Source: Thiomicrorhabdus sp.
GTDB lineage: Bacteria; Pseudomonadota; Gammaproteobacteria; Thiomicrospirales; Thiomicrospiraceae
Reading direction: 5' to 3'
Length of the DNA stretch: 64,000 bases
NCBI RefSeq assembly: GCF_963662555.1
Contig: NZ_OY759719.1
Location: forward strand, 640,985 to 704,984
Part shown: positions 34,354 through 44,779 of the stretch, piece by piece
Layout: each line of letters opens with the position of its first letter
How positions within the stretch are numbered: position 1 is the stretch's first letter
The notes under the pieces: model-generated
Told to the model about the DNA's origin: nothing
The model's database searches: none
Seen by the model: only the letters and a program-made list of their open reading frames with translations
Made by a program: the position numbers and the translations under genes

Positions 34354-36606
34354 GTGACAAAAACTGCTATTAAATGGTCAAAACGCGCCATTTTGATTAT
34401 TGCCATTATTCCGATATTGCTGTTTTTGGCGTTTGCTGGAGCAGTAAGTCTAATTGATTTTAATCAGTACAAACCCCAAATTGAAAAAGAAGTCAAAGAG
34501 CTAACTCATCGAGACTTTAAAATTGAGGGTGAGGTAAAGGTTTCTATTTTGCCGTTTATGTTTCATGTTGGTGACATGCGTCTAAAAAACAAACCTGGAT
34601 TTGGTTCTGAAAATCTAATGACGATGAAAGAGGCTCAAATAGAGCTATCATTACCGCAATTGTTTTTAGAGCGAAGGGTTAAGGTTCTTAGCTTGGAGTT
34701 AATTGAACCTAAAATTCATTTTGTACAAATGGCTAACCAAAATAACTGGTCAGATATTGATTTTTTAGCAGCCATACTGCCTAACAATAGCACTCAAAAA
34801 TTGAGTCAATTAAGTTCAAGTGATGGGCTGTTTAATCCAAACTATTTACGTCACGCTAACGTCACTTCAAAAACAAATTTACCAGGCCTGGTAAAAGTGG
34901 CTAATGAGAGTAATGCGGCAAATGGTAATACCAGTGAGAACAACCAAGATTGGAGTTTAAAGAGTTTATTAATTAAAAATGGTGAAGTTGACTACACTGA
35001 TAAAACCCAAAACTATACGGTGAGTGTCAGTAAAGTAAACTTGCTCTCTTTTGATATAAAGCCCAATCAGCCATTTGAAATAAATAGCGATTTTGTATAC
35101 AAGCATAGCCAATCCCAGAGACAGTTTGATTTTGAAATCAATGCCAAAATGTTGTTAGCTAAACAGTTTAGTCAATTGCATTTATCTAATTGGCAAGGCG
35201 TGTTTCGCATGCAGTTGCCAAAAGAGCAAAATCGTCCAGATGTACGCCTAACGACCCATGGTGAAGGGTTTATGGTTGATTTTACTGAGCAACATGTCTA
35301 CATTAAAAATGCGGTTTTAGAAGGCTTGAATTCAGAAGTAAAAACCAGTTTTGATGGTAGTTACGGTGCGGTTCCCGAGTTTGCAGGCAACTTCACGGCT
35401 AAAGAGCTTGATTTAAAATCGTGGGTAGAGCATTTAGGTTTTCCAGTTCCCGCAATGGTTAATGAGCAATCTTTAACTAAAGCAACGGGCACCTTTAATT
35501 GGCATTGGGATGGTAAAACGCTTTCTATTAAAGAGGTTAATGCCAAGGTCGATGATACCGACATCACTGGCAAATTATCCATTCCATTTCACTCTTCGAT
35601 GCCAGCAAAATTTGATTTAACGCTAAACCATTTGAACTTACAAAACTACCTCATAAAAGGTGAGTTAAAACAGGTTGATGCTAATCTCAAAAACACGGTA
35701 AATAACGGCGTTAATTCTCAGCCAGAAGACACCGTTGCAAGCTTCGAAAGTTCTGAAAATACACAAAAAAAAACTCTAAATACCAGGCCTGCTAAATTAC
35801 AAAACACCTTTTATCCCATTCCCGTTGCGTTTTTGCAAACCCTGTATGCACAAGGTTCACTTAAGTTGGTGGATTTTTCTGCGGCAAATATTAAAGCAAA
35901 AAAAGTCACCATAGAATTTCAGAGCCGAAACGGTGAACTTGAGTTAGCACCCTTTGATATTGTGTTTAATGAAGGCTTGATGCAATCTAAGCTTTTGATT
36001 GATTTATCTAATCCTCAGCCAGATTATTTTTGGAAAGGACAAACCAAATCTCTCGCTCTAAATCAGCTAATGCCAAAACAGCAATCAAACTTAAATGGTA
36101 GCTTAAGTAGCCATTTTATTTTTGCCACAAAAGGAAATACAACCAAAGATTGGGCAGAGAATCTGCAATGTAAAATCAATGCAGAAATAGAAAACGCCAA
36201 ACTTTATGGCGTAAACCTAAACCAATTATTGCAAGGTGATTTGGATTTGAATCCACAGCAAGCAACTTTTACCCATTTTAAATACCTTAAAACAAAGGGG
36301 AGTTGTGAGAGGGGCATTTACAGCCCAATGCTTCTTACCGTTGTAAGTAATCGTTTTAAAGGAAGCGGTAGTGGTCAACTAAATTTGGCAACCGAACAAG
36401 TGGATGGCGTCTTACGATTAAGGGTTGATAGCTCAGAAGACTTTATGAAAGGACTAGCTATAAAAGGATTAAAGGGTACTACATTGCCATTGGTTTTTAA
36501 GGGTGATATGCAAAACCCTAATTGGTCTATCGATTTTGCAGAGTTAAGCCCAAAATTGATTGATAAATCGCCAGTTTTAAAGGCTTTACAGGCGATTTTA
36601 AATTAA
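34354..36606 (+). CDS. AsmA-family envelope protein
   Basis: This 750-residue protein has an N-terminal membrane helix (about 10-33) followed by DFNQYKPQIEKEVKELTHRDFKI, the usual AsmA beginning. Then come a long repeating beta-groove (Chorein_N/RBG-like) and a C-terminal AsmA_2-like part. AsmA-like proteins bridge inner and outer membranes and are implicated in phospholipid transport. GTG start. Two palindrome copies lie inside: 34878-34895 (LPGLV) and a one-mismatch copy at 35781-35794 (NTRPA), both in the variable linker parts of the protein. Confidence 0.9.
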   Translation: MTKTAIKWSKRAILIIAIIPILLFLAFAGAVSLIDFNQYKPQIEKEVKELTHRDFKIEGEVKVSILPFMFHVGDMRLKNKPGFGSENLMTMKEAQIELSLPQLFLERRVKVLSLELIEPKIHFVQMANQNNWSDIDFLAAILPNNSTQKLSQLSSSDGLFNPNYLRHANVTSKTNLPGLVKVANESNAANGNTSENNQDWSLKSLLIKNGEVDYTDKTQNYTVSVSKVNLLSFDIKPNQPFEINSDFVYKHSQSQRQFDFEINAKMLLAKQFSQLHLSNWQGVFRMQLPKEQNRPDVRLTTHGEGFMVDFTEQHVYIKNAVLEGLNSEVKTSFDGSYGAVPEFAGNFTAKELDLKSWVEHLGFPVPAMVNEQSLTKATGTFNWHWDGKTLSIKEVNAKVDDTDITGKLSIPFHSSMPAKFDLTLNHLNLQNYLIKGELKQVDANLKNTVNNGVNSQPEDTVASFESSENTQKKTLNTRPAKLQNTFYPIPVAFLQTLYAQGSLKLVDFSAANIKAKKVTIEFQSRNGELELAPFDIVFNEGLMQSKLLIDLSNPQPDYFWKGQTKSLALNQLMPKQQSNLNGSLSSHFIFATKGNTTKDWAENLQCKINAEIENAKLYGVNLNQLLQGDLDLNPQQATFTHFKYLKTKGSCERGIYSPMLLTVVSNRFKGSGSGQLNLATEQVDGVLRLRVDSSEDFMKGLAIKGLKGTTLPLVFKGDMQNPNWSIDFAELSPKLIDKSPVLKALQAILN

Positions 36607-36640
36607 AAGTTATAGGACGATTTGAAAGATTGAGGTGGGT

Positions 36641-37363
36641 TTAAACACGCTCAAAAATTAAATCCCAAACTCCGTGGCCTAGTTTATGCCCACGAGCTTC
36701 AAACTTAGTAAGCGGGCGATAATCTGGACTAGGTGTGTATTGTCCTTCACCACTGATGTTGCGGTAATCTTCAGCTTCATTCATCACTTCCATCATGTGA
36801 ACGGCATAATCTTCCCAGTCTGTTGCCATGTGAAATTGCCCACCAGGTTTAAGGTGCGAGGCAATCGTTTTTGCAAAAGCAGGTTGTACAATACGGCGTT
36901 TATTGTGGCGTTTTTTATGCCAAGGATCAGGAAAAAACAGATAAACACCCGCCAATGAATCCTTTGGAATACATTTTTCCAACACTTCAATCGCATCGTC
37001 ATTAAAAACACGTATATTAGTTAAACCTTTCTCTTCAACTAATTTTAATAACGCACCAATACCAGGCCTGTGGACTTCAATACCAATATAGTTTTGTTGA
37101 GGGTTTGCTTCGGCCATTTCTGCTAAGCTTTTTCCCATTCCAAAACCAATTTCAACCACTGTAGGGGCATCACGGCCAAACAGTTCTGTAAAGTCTAATA
37201 ATTGATCACTGACGGTTAAACCAAATTTTGGCCATTGCGTATCAATTGCTTTTTGTTGTGCGGCAGACAAACGTCCTTGGCGTAAAACAAAGCTTTTAAT
37301 ACGGCGTGTAATCGTTGATTTATTATCGTCTTGAGTTTGGTTTGATTTGCTTTCTTCAGTCAT
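36641..37363 (-). CDS. trmB: tRNA (guanine-N7-)-methyltransferase
   Basis: This 240-residue SAM-dependent enzyme methylates G46 of tRNAs. Visible motifs are [16 protein letters not shown] (SAM site, about 70-85), [15 protein letters not shown], and [15 protein letters not shown] (about 145-159), diagnostic of TrmB. The N-terminal extension is Lys/Arg-rich, as common in the family. A CAGGCCTG core at 37063-37070 reads HRPGI. Divergent from mutY. Confidence 0.96.
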   Translation of the reverse strand: MTEESKSNQTQDDNKSTITRRIKSFVLRQGRLSAAQQKAIDTQWPKFGLTVSDQLLDFTELFGRDAPTVVEIGFGMGKSLAEMAEANPQQNYIGIEVHRPGIGALLKLVEEKGLTNIRVFNDDAIEVLEKCIPKDSLAGVYLFFPDPWHKKRHNKRRIVQPAFAKTIASHLKPGGQFHMATDWEDYAVHMMEVMNEAEDYRNISGEGQYTPSPDYRPLTKFEARGHKLGHGVWDLIFERV

Positions 37364-37533
37364 AATTTTTCTGGTATAGGATATGAGAATCGGTTGAGTT
37401 AATTTTGAATGCGTATAGTATAGCGTAATTCAAAAAATACAATCTATTACAATCTAAGAAGCCGTCTTTAAGCAATATTTAAGCAGTCTTTATAATATAG
37501 CTTAGAGATCAGTTTTGATGGTTAAGGGCTTAA

Positions 37534-38697
37534 ATGGCACAGAATATAAAGCATTCATTTTCAGATAAATTATTAGAGTGGTTTGATCAATATGGTCGAC
37601 ATGATTTACCGTGGCAACAAGAGATTAATCCTTATCGGGTTTGGGTGTCTGAAATTATGTTGCAACAAACCCAGGTTAAAACCGTTATACCGTATTATCT
37701 AAAGTTTATGCAGAGCTTTCCTACGGTGGTAGATTTGGCAAATGCTACTCAAGAGCAGGTTTTATCCCATTGGGCAGGCTTAGGTTACTATGCCAGAGGG
37801 CGAAACTTGCATAAAGCGGCTCAGCTTATTGTTGCCGAACATAATGGTGAATTTCCTAATGATTTTGATGCAATTGTGGCCCTTCCTGGAATAGGGCGCT
37901 CTACCGCCGGTGCCATTTTATCTATTGCTTTGCAGCAACGTTTTGCCATATTGGATGGCAATGTAAAACGCGTGTTAAGTCGTTATTATGCGGTTGACGG
38001 TTGGCCAGGTGAAAAAGCCATAGAAAATCAATTATGGTTACTTGCAGATAAATTGACGCCAAAGGAACGTTTTGCCGATTACACTCAAGCGATTATGGAT
38101 TTAGGGGCAACATTGTGCACTCGCAGTAAGCCAAATTGCCAGGCCTGTCCGCAACAAGCAGATTGCCAAGCTTATCAGCAAAATAGGGTGGCTGAGTTTC
38201 CGTATAAAAAACCAAAAAAAGATAAACCAATTAAGCAGGCCTGGTTACTTATTCAAACCAAACAAAACGGTGATGTATTATTGCAGCAACGGCCACAAAA
38301 AGGCATTTGGGGTGGATTGTGGAGTTTGCCAGAGTTTACTAGTTTTAGCTTGTGTGAGCAATTTGTGCAAAGCCAAACCACAAGTGAACAGACTTTGATA
38401 GAATGGGATGTATTCAGGCATACGTTTTCACATTATCATTTAGATATTCATCCAATTTATCTAAAGATTGAAGATAAATGCGAAATGACAACCAATGTAG
38501 CTGAAAACACAGTGCAATATAGTACTGAATTGCCAGAGCTGTTAACGGGTAATCAAAAAGCCAATATTGATAGCGAAATACCGCCAGAAGCTTGGTATTC
38601 GTTAGCCGCTTTAAAAAATAATAAGGTGGGTTTACCAGCCCCCATTAGCAAATTGATCATGCAGTTAGATTCACGTTTACGAGATGGGTCAATTTAG
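37534..38697 (+). CDS. mutY: A/G-specific adenine glycosylase
   Basis: MutY removes adenine mispaired with 8-oxoguanine. The 387-residue protein has the catalytic QQTQVKTV segment, helix-hairpin-helix LPGIGRSTAGAILS followed by DGNVKRVLSR, a four-cysteine 4Fe-4S loop (CTRSKPNCQACPQQADC), and a C-terminal NUDIX-like recognition domain. Two palindrome cores (38140-38147, read CQACP within the cluster loop; 38236-38243, read KQAWLL) lie in coding sequence. It is followed after about 30 nt by yggX, a common gammaproteobacterial pair. Confidence 0.96.
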   Translation: MAQNIKHSFSDKLLEWFDQYGRHDLPWQQEINPYRVWVSEIMLQQTQVKTVIPYYLKFMQSFPTVVDLANATQEQVLSHWAGLGYYARGRNLHKAAQLIVAEHNGEFPNDFDAIVALPGIGRSTAGAILSIALQQRFAILDGNVKRVLSRYYAVDGWPGEKAIENQLWLLADKLTPKERFADYTQAIMDLGATLCTRSKPNCQACPQQADCQAYQQNRVAEFPYKKPKKDKPIKQAWLLIQTKQNGDVLLQQRPQKGIWGGLWSLPEFTSFSLCEQFVQSQTTSEQTLIEWDVFRHTFSHYHLDIHPIYLKIEDKCEMTTNVAENTVQYSTELPELLTGNQKANIDSEIPPEAWYSLAALKNNKVGLPAPISKLIMQLDSRLRDGSI

Positions 38698-38730
38698 CAA
38701 AGAACATTAACGGGTTACGGAGTAAAAATT

Positions 38731-39000
38731 ATGAGCAGAAAAGTAAAATGCGTAAAAATGGGTGAAGAGTTAGAAGGTTTAGACTTTTTACCTTTTCCAG
38801 GTGAACTAGGACAAAAAGTCTATGACAATGTTTCTAAGGAGGCTTGGAAACAATGGTTAGGGCAGCAAACGATTTTAATTAATGAATATCGTTTGTCGAG
38901 TTTAGATGCAAAAGCACGTACTTTTTTATTAGAAGAGATGCAAAAGTTCTTATTTGATGATCAAGATATTGATATGCCTGATGAGTTTAAATCTGTTTAA
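38731..39000 (+). CDS. yggX: YggX, Fe(II)-trafficking/oxidative damage protection protein
   Basis: This 89-residue protein matches YggX along its length: [25 protein letters not shown] at the start with the conserved Cys7, then [20 protein letters not shown] and FLFDD. It protects iron-sulfur clusters and is usually cotranscribed with mutY, as here. Confidence 0.95.
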   Translation: MSRKVKCVKMGEELEGLDFLPFPGELGQKVYDNVSKEAWKQWLGQQTILINEYRLSSLDAKARTFLLEEMQKFLFDDQDIDMPDEFKSV

Positions 39001-39073
39001 GTTGTTTGCGGTCGGTTTGTAGAAAATTGTTTAGTCTGATTAAAAAGTAATCAGAAAGCCTTAAGGAAAAAGT

Positions 39074-40288
39074 GTGAGTCAGTTTGTTGATATCTATATT
39101 GGTCGCCAACCTATATTTAATAAAGACCTTGAAGTCATCGCTTATGAACTTTTGTTTCGCAGTGGAGTACAAAACAATCACGCCGTTATCTTAGGCGGTG
39201 ATGCGGCCTCTGCTCAAGTGATGATGAATGTCTTTGGTGAGTTGGGGTTGGCCGAAGTTTTAGGAAATCACAAAGGCTTTATCAACTTTACTGAAGGTCT
39301 ATTGCTTAGAGAGTATCATCCATTTTTCCCCAAAAGAAAAATAGTTATTGAGGTGTTAGAAGATATTGAGGTCACACCACAATTACTTGAATCTTTAGCT
39401 AAACTTAAAGAAATGGGTTTTACCATTGCATTAGATGATTATATTTTTAATCCAGAACTACAGTCGTTAGAAAAATTTGCCGATATTGTTAAGGTTGAAA
39501 TAACTCAAGTAGGTCCTAAGAAACTGGCAGAGCATGCTGCTAGACTAAAAGCTCAAGGTATTCTTTTACTAGCAGAAAAAGTAGAAACTCGTGAGCAGTA
39601 TGAGTTTTGCCTAAAGTTAGGTTTTGACTACTTTCAAGGTTACTTTTTTGCTAAACCTAAAATTATTGAAGGTAAAAGATTGCCTAACAATAAACTTACT
39701 ATTCTTGAGCTGTTATCTAAAGTGTATAACCCCGATGTGGATATGCATAGCTTGACAGATATTATTAGTCAAGATGTCTCGTTAAGCCAAAAGTTGCTTA
39801 AATTTGTGGCTGAAACGAATGTTTCTGGTGTACAAATTTCGTCAATTCATGATGCGGTGTTGCGATTTGGTTTAAACCGTTTAAAAAGTTGGGCAAGTAT
39901 GTTGGTTCTATCAGGGGTTGATGATAAACCTTTTGAACTGTTTACTACGGCTCTGACCAGAGCAAAATTTTGTGAAATTGTAGGGGCAAAAATTGGTAAT
40001 GCTTCGGTAGACAGTTATTTTACAGTGGGCCTTTTTTCTTGTTTAGATGCCGTTATGGATACCGAGCTTACAACCCTAATTAAGCAGTTAGGTTTAGAGC
40101 CAAGGATTGAGATGGCTTTATTAAAAGAGCAGGGTGATTTAGGCCAAGTGTTAACGATGGTAAAAGGACTAGAGCGTGGTAAAACAGATTTTATTGTGCC
40201 TAAAGACTTAACCCCAACTGAAGTTTCTAACATGTATTTACAGGCGATGAAATTTGCAGATAGTGTGGACGTTGGTAGAAAGCGATAG
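39074..40288 (+). CDS. EAL-HDOD signalling protein (YuxH-like)
   Basis: This 404-residue protein has a GTG start with AAGGA upstream. The N-terminal EAL-like domain (about 5-200) begins IYIGRQPIFNKDLEVIAYELLFRSG, where the EAL signature is replaced by YELLFR; later motifs such as LDDYIF and EKVETREQYEF are partly preserved. A C-terminal HDOD domain (about 205-395) follows. Such proteins are generally non-catalytic c-di-GMP-related regulators. It ends before a strong bidirectional terminator shared with hemE. Confidence 0.88.
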   Translation: MSQFVDIYIGRQPIFNKDLEVIAYELLFRSGVQNNHAVILGGDAASAQVMMNVFGELGLAEVLGNHKGFINFTEGLLLREYHPFFPKRKIVIEVLEDIEVTPQLLESLAKLKEMGFTIALDDYIFNPELQSLEKFADIVKVEITQVGPKKLAEHAARLKAQGILLLAEKVETREQYEFCLKLGFDYFQGYFFAKPKIIEGKRLPNNKLTILELLSKVYNPDVDMHSLTDIISQDVSLSQKLLKFVAETNVSGVQISSIHDAVLRFGLNRLKSWASMLVLSGVDDKPFELFTTALTRAKFCEIVGAKIGNASVDSYFTVGLFSCLDAVMDTELTTLIKQLGLEPRIEMALLKEQGDLGQVLTMVKGLERGKTDFIVPKDLTPTEVSNMYLQAMKFADSVDVGRKR

Positions 40289-40353
40289 CCAAATTATTGC
40301 ATCATTAAAATTGTATTTATAAATTGTGTCAGTTCAATTTTAAGTCGCACAAA

Positions 40354-40383
40354 CTAAAACGCCCTCAAATGAGGGCGTTTTAG
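40354..40383. terminator. Bidirectional intrinsic terminator
   Basis: CTAAAACGCCCTC, loop AAAT, GAGGGCGTTTTAG: a perfect stem between the convergent EAL-HDOD and hemE genes. Confidence 0.9.
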
Positions 40384-40415
40384 TAATAACAGACAGGCTA
40401 TTTATTGGTGGTAAT

Positions 40416-41480
40416 TTATTGGTGATATTCTGGGCTGAAATCAACTACCGCATTAATAAATGCATCTACGGTCTCTGGATCAATACCTGGGTGAATTCCA
40501 TGTCCTAGGTTAAAGATGTGACCTTCACCTTTGCCATAGCTATCTAATACGCTTTTTACTTCTTGGCGAACTCTTTCAGGTGAAGCATAAAGAACGGTTG
40601 GATCCATATTACCTTGTAAAGCAACGCGGTCACCCACTTGAGCTCGTGCATCTGCCATATCCATTGTCCAGTCAATACCTAAACAATCTGCACCAGCATC
40701 GGCCATAGCATGTAACCACTGACCACCACCTTTGGTGTAAAGAATGCATGGTACTTTACGGCCATCTTTTTCTTTAATTAAACCATCTACAATTTTAGCC
40801 ATATAGTCTAAAGAGAAGGCTTTGTAGTCGCGCGGCGTTAATAGACCACCCCAAGTATCAAAAATTTGTACCGCTTGTGCACCAGCCTCAATTTGAGCGT
40901 TTAAATAGGCGGTTACTGAGTCAGCTAATACATCAAGGATTTGGTGCATCATCTTAGGCTGTTCAAACATCATGCCTTTAACTTTACCAAACTGCTTACT
41001 TGAGCCACCCTCAACCATATAAGTCGCTAATGTCCAAGGGCTACCAGAAAAGCCAATTAATGGCACACGGCCATTTAAATCTTTACGGATAGTGCTTACC
41101 GCATCCATTACGTAACCTAAATCAGAACCCATATCAGGAACAAATAGACGGTCAACATCAGCTTGCGTTTTGATCGGTTTATCAAATACAGGGCCTTCAC
41201 CAGTTTCAAAACGTAATCCTAATCCCATAGCATCTGGAATTGTTAGGATGTCAGAGAATAAAATTGCCGCATCTAAAGGGTAACGCTCAAGTGGCTGTAA
41301 AGTCACTTCAGAAGCTAATTCTTTGTTTTTGCAAAGATCCATAAAAGAGCCGGCTTTGGCACGTGTTGCACGGTATTCAGGCAGATAACGACCCGCTTGA
41401 CGCATCATCCATACTGGAGTGCGGTCAACTGGTTCTTTAAGAAGTGCACGTAAAAAACGATCGTTTTGTAGTTCTGCCAT
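40416..41480 (-). CDS. hemE: Uroporphyrinogen decarboxylase
   Basis: This 354-residue heme biosynthesis enzyme converts uroporphyrinogen III to coproporphyrinogen III. Family signatures are [16 protein letters not shown] near residue 21, [16 protein letters not shown], and [17 protein letters not shown]. Length and start are standard. Single gene reading toward the shared terminator. Confidence 0.97.
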   Translation of the reverse strand: MAELQNDRFLRALLKEPVDRTPVWMMRQAGRYLPEYRATRAKAGSFMDLCKNKELASEVTLQPLERYPLDAAILFSDILTIPDAMGLGLRFETGEGPVFDKPIKTQADVDRLFVPDMGSDLGYVMDAVSTIRKDLNGRVPLIGFSGSPWTLATYMVEGGSSKQFGKVKGMMFEQPKMMHQILDVLADSVTAYLNAQIEAGAQAVQIFDTWGGLLTPRDYKAFSLDYMAKIVDGLIKEKDGRKVPCILYTKGGGQWLHAMADAGADCLGIDWTMDMADARAQVGDRVALQGNMDPTVLYASPERVRQEVKSVLDSYGKGEGHIFNLGHGIHPGIDPETVDAFINAVVDFSPEYHQ

Positions 41481-41632
41481 AATAAGGCCCTTTCTGTAGC
41501 TTAATGGGAACGTTAATCTAAACGTCCACTGAAAAATAGAGGGTTATTTTAGCGGAAAAAGCGGGTAAAGCAAGGATTTAGCTCTGCAGAATAGTGACAG
41601 AGTTATGAAGTTAATGATGTTAATGTTATGGG

Positions 41633-42460
41633 TTAAGAATTGCCTATAGGGCTAAATGGAGCAAATGCGTATGGCTCTTTAATAATCATGTACATCACAC
41701 GTTTATATAGATATGCGTAACCTCGTACTTCGATTGTTTGCCCTTCAAGTGCTTTGATTTTGTTGTAATCAAAACGATCCCAATATTCTTTAGGAATACG
41801 AATTCCTGTCGTATCCATATTAATAATATAGTTAGTTGATGATTTATCTACCTTAACGATTTTGCCTTTAATAATTCTAAAGCCAGTGTCTTGTGTGGTG
41901 AGTTTAGAGCTATCGACTAATGGGAAGTGGCTGTCTGGATGTTTAGCTAAATAATCCCACAACTGATAGCCGCCTTTACGAGCTTTCTCTTCAGCTTGAT
42001 AATAGCATTTTGCGTGTTTTAGGTTGTTATACATAGTGCGGTTTACTGCAAAACCACTTTCTAGAATTTTTTGTTGAATGCTTGTGCCATCTTTTAAAAA
42101 TAGGTGCACCAGCTGTCTATTACGATTGTCTAGGCGTGTCGTATCAAATTCAACACCTACTTCTAAATTATTATTAGCGAGTAGTTTATTAAGGAAAGTC
42201 TGAGATTCTTTTGCAAGCGGTTCACCAGAGTTATTAAATTTTTGCTCTTTGGCAATTTTGGGTGCATGAATACCAATAAGTCTAACCACTTGTTTGTTGA
42301 TAACTAAGGTGTCACCAGAAATGGCGTATTCCGCTTTAGTCCATAATAATTTGCTCGTGTCGATTTTGCAGCTTTGTTCGTCTTCTGCAAGGGCACTTAA
42401 AGAGAGTAGAGAGCTCATTAAAATAATGAGGCTTAAAATTGGTAGGGTAATTGGTTTCAT
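41633..42460 (-). CDS. Secreted SNase-like (thermonuclease family) protein with altered active site
   Basis: I choose the internal ATG that begins MKPITLPILSLIILMSSLLS, because it gives a typical Sec signal peptide; the frame also extends 30 codons upstream through a palindrome copy. The mature protein has an SNase OB-fold domain (GDTLVINKQVVRLIGIHAPK ... TTRLDNRNRQLVHLF). At the position of the staphylococcal nuclease Asp40-x-Pro-Glu43 triplet it has His-Ala-Pro-Lys, so both the metal ligand and the general base look replaced, while the Arg of NRNRQL is kept. A second, C-terminal beta domain (about residues 185-270) is of unknown role. Activity is doubtful. Confidence 0.75.
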   Translation of the reverse strand: MKPITLPILSLIILMSSLLSLSALAEDEQSCKIDTSKLLWTKAEYAISGDTLVINKQVVRLIGIHAPKIAKEQKFNNSGEPLAKESQTFLNKLLANNNLEVGVEFDTTRLDNRNRQLVHLFLKDGTSIQQKILESGFAVNRTMYNNLKHAKCYYQAEEKARKGGYQLWDYLAKHPDSHFPLVDSSKLTTQDTGFRIIKGKIVKVDKSSTNYIINMDTTGIRIPKEYWDRFDYNKIKALEGQTIEVRGYAYLYKRVMYMIIKEPYAFAPFSPIGNS

Positions 42461-42536
42461 GCTATTGATTGTAATGATTTTAAGGTTAAATACCAAGCAA
42501 TTGATAAGCCAAGATAAATAAGCTTTGCAAAATTTG

Positions 42537-42546
42537 CCAGGCCTGG
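42537..42546. repeat. Iterated palindrome copy (CCAGGCCTGG core)
   Basis: An intergenic copy between the L31 gene and the SNase-like gene. If the nuclease started at the far-upstream ATG, this repeat would encode its first residues (MTRPG), which argues for the downstream start. Confidence 0.75.
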
Positions 42547-42600
42547 TCATTTTAAAAAGAGAAAATTATAAAAGCGAAGGGACAAGAAAATTTAGATATA

Positions 42601-42635
42601 AAAAAAGCACTAGAGGTAAAACCTGTAGTGCTTTT
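42601..42635 (-). terminator. Intrinsic terminator after rpmE2
   Basis: AGCACTA-G-AGG, loop TAAAA, CCT-G-TAGTGCT with an A-run on the + strand side, i.e. a U-run on the minus transcript leaving the L31 gene. Confidence 0.8.
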
Positions 42636-42657
42636 GCGTGTAACCAAAAAGATTTGA

Positions 42658-42906
42658 TTAACGACGAGCGTATTTCTGCTTGAATTTCTCAACACGACCT
42701 TCAGTATCTACAAGAGTCTGTTTACCAGTGTAGAAAGGGTGAGATGCGCTAGAAACTTCAACACGAACTAGCGGGTAGTCTTTACCGTCTAGAGTAATTG
42801 TGTCGCCAGAAGTCTTTTCAATTGTTGAGCGAGTAATAAAGGTTTCGCCAGTTGAGATATCCTGGAAAACTACTTCTTTGTACTCTGGATGAATGCCTGC
42901 TTTCAT
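42658..42906 (-). CDS. rpmE2: Ribosomal protein L31, type B (zinc-free)
   Basis: This 82-residue L31 carries [15 protein letters not shown] and [15 protein letters not shown]. It contains no cysteines, so it is the zinc-independent type (C-minus), which in many bacteria replaces the zinc form under zinc limitation. No Zur box is recognised upstream, so it may be the only copy and constitutive. Confidence 0.95.
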   Translation of the reverse strand: MKAGIHPEYKEVVFQDISTGETFITRSTIEKTSGDTITLDGKDYPLVRVEVSSASHPFYTGKQTLVDTEGRVEKFKQKYARR

Positions 42907-43060
42907 GATGACGGTCCAATAATAAGTTAATTCTATAAAAAAAGAGCATTATATTGATAAAAATAAGAATTGCAAGCTTAATTATATAAACTTGCTTAAC
43001 TTTTTATTAACTTTTATCGTTATTTAATGCATTGATTTGCATATTGATTTTTAAATCAAA

Positions 43061-44317
43061 TTAGCCTTTCATTGCTTCAAATAATGCTTGGTTTGTTTTA
43101 GAGACTTTCATTTGGTCAATTAAGGTTTCAATCGCTTCCACTTCATTGACAGATTGTAAGAAACGACGAAGTATCCAAATGTTTTGTAGCTCTTCTGGTG
43201 TGGTGAGTAACTCTTCTTTACGAGTACCAGATTTAGTTAAGTTGATAGCTGGGAAAATACGTTTCTCTGCAATATTGCGAGAAAGGTGTAATTCCATGTT
43301 ACCAGTCCCTTTGAATTCTTCAAAGATAACTTCATCCATCTTAGAACCTGTATCAACCAATGCCGTAGCAATAATGGTTAAAGAACCACCTTCTTCAATG
43401 TTACGAGCGGCACCAAAGAAACGCTTAGGGCGATGTAATGCGTTGGCATCCACACCACCCGTTAAGATTTTACCTGATGCTGGTACAACCGTATTGTAAG
43501 CACGAGCTAAACGGGTAATTGAATCTAATAAGATAATAACGTCTGTCTTATGTTCAGTTAAACGTTTGGCTTTTTCAATAACCATTTCTGCAACTTGTAC
43601 GTGACGGGTTGCTGGTTCATCGAAAGTAGATGAAATCACTTCACCTTTAACGGTGCGTTCCATCTCGGTTACTTCTTCAGGACGTTCGTCAATAAGAAGA
43701 ACAATCAGGTGTGCATCGGGATAGTTCTCAGCAATAGATTGTGCCATTTGCTGAAGAATAACCGTTTTACCTGACTTAGGCGGTGCCACAATCAAACCAC
43801 GCTGACCTTTACCAAACGGAGCGGCAATATCAATAATACGTGGTGTAATGTCTTCGGTACTGCCGTTACCAATTTCCATTTTTAAACGGTCTTGGGCGTG
43901 CAGAGGCGTTAAGTTTTCAAAGGCTATTTTCTTGCGAGCAACATCGGGATCTTCGTAGTTGATTTGTTCAACTTTTAACAAAGCAAAGTAACGTTCACCT
44001 TCTTTAGGAGGACGAATTTTACCTTGAATTGTGTCACCTTTGCGTAATCCAAAACGACGGATTTGGCTAGGAGAAACATAAAGATCATCAGGGCCAGCTA
44101 GATAAGAGCCGTCACCAGAACGTAAGAAACCAAAACCATCAGGCAAGATTTCTAAAACGCCTTCGCCAAAAATGTCCTCACCCTTTTTAGAGTGTGCTTT
44201 TAAGATGGCGAAGACAATGTCTTGTTTGCGTAAACGAGCTAAGTTGTCTAAGCCCATGCTTGAAGCTAGGTCTAGAAGTTTAGCGGCAGATTGTTTTTTT
44301 AAATCGAGTAAATGCAT
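43061..44317 (-). CDS. rho: Transcription termination factor Rho
   Basis: This 418-residue Rho has an N-terminal HhH-like part, an RNA-binding cold-shock domain with [22 protein letters not shown], Walker A APPKSGKT, Walker [17 protein letters not shown], and the Q/R-loop region [20 protein letters not shown]. Standard length without the insertions of high-GC bacteria. It follows trxA on the same strand, with a 153-nt leader containing competing hairpins. Confidence 0.97.
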   Translation of the reverse strand: MHLLDLKKQSAAKLLDLASSMGLDNLARLRKQDIVFAILKAHSKKGEDIFGEGVLEILPDGFGFLRSGDGSYLAGPDDLYVSPSQIRRFGLRKGDTIQGKIRPPKEGERYFALLKVEQINYEDPDVARKKIAFENLTPLHAQDRLKMEIGNGSTEDITPRIIDIAAPFGKGQRGLIVAPPKSGKTVILQQMAQSIAENYPDAHLIVLLIDERPEEVTEMERTVKGEVISSTFDEPATRHVQVAEMVIEKAKRLTEHKTDVIILLDSITRLARAYNTVVPASGKILTGGVDANALHRPKRFFGAARNIEEGGSLTIIATALVDTGSKMDEVIFEEFKGTGNMELHLSRNIAEKRIFPAINLTKSGTRKEELLTTPEELQNIWILRRFLQSVNEVEAIETLIDQMKVSKTNQALFEAMKG

Positions 44318-44426
44318 AATTTATTTTTTATTTGATGGTTTCTTGAAGTGTTGAAATGAATGTTAAATTCGTTCAATGATTGAGTTTTTGAGTTTCTTAC
44401 TGAAGTTCTAATGACTATAAAGATGG

Positions 44427-44464
44427 GGAGGTTTTCCTCCTAAATAGATTTCCTATTTAGGAGG
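44427..44464 (-). promoter_or_regulatory. Mutually exclusive hairpins in the trxA-rho leader
   Basis: On the minus-strand transcript CCUCCUAAAUA can pair with UAUUUAGGAGG (11 bp), or the same GGAGG can pair with a later CCUCC around an AAAA loop (5 bp). The element lies 7 nt after the trxA stop and about 110 nt before rho. Because no U-run follows, it is not a simple terminator; processing or rho attenuation is possible. Confidence 0.45.
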
Positions 44465-44470
44465 TAAGTA

Positions 44471-44779
44471 TTACAGGTTACCGTCTAAGAACGCGGTTAA
44501 CTGTGATTTAGCACCTACTTGAGTTGCATCTACTTCACCGTTTTTAAATAACATTAATGTTGGAATACCACGAACACCATATTTTGGTGGAGTTGATGGG
44601 TTCTCATCAATGTTTAACTTAGCTACTTTTACTTTACCAGCATATTCAGTAGAAATATCATCTAAGATTGGAGCAATCATCTTACAAGGGCCACACCATT
44701 CTGCCCAAAAATCGACTAGTACTGGAAGGTCTGATTGTAAAACTTCTGCTTCAAAGTTTGAATCGCTTGTTGAAATCAT
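44471..44779 (-). CDS. trxA: Thioredoxin
   Basis: This 102-residue thioredoxin has active site [12 protein letters not shown] and the cis-proline loop [10 protein letters not shown] choose the ATG ([11 protein letters not shown]) preceded by TTAGGAGA; a longer frame starts 12 codons upstream without support. It reduces protein disulfides in the cytoplasm. trxA directly upstream of rho is a conserved proteobacterial arrangement. Confidence 0.96.
   Translation of the reverse strand: MISTSDSNFEAEVLQSDLPVLVDFWAEWCGPCKMIAPILDDISTEYAGKVKVAKLNIDENPSTPPKYGVRGIPTLMLFKNGEVDATQVGAKSQLTAFLDGNL

Noticed and set aside
42461..42550. N-terminal extension of the SNase-like protein (MTRPGKF...)
   Set aside because: It would begin inside a palindrome copy and put 30 polar residues before an otherwise perfect signal peptide.
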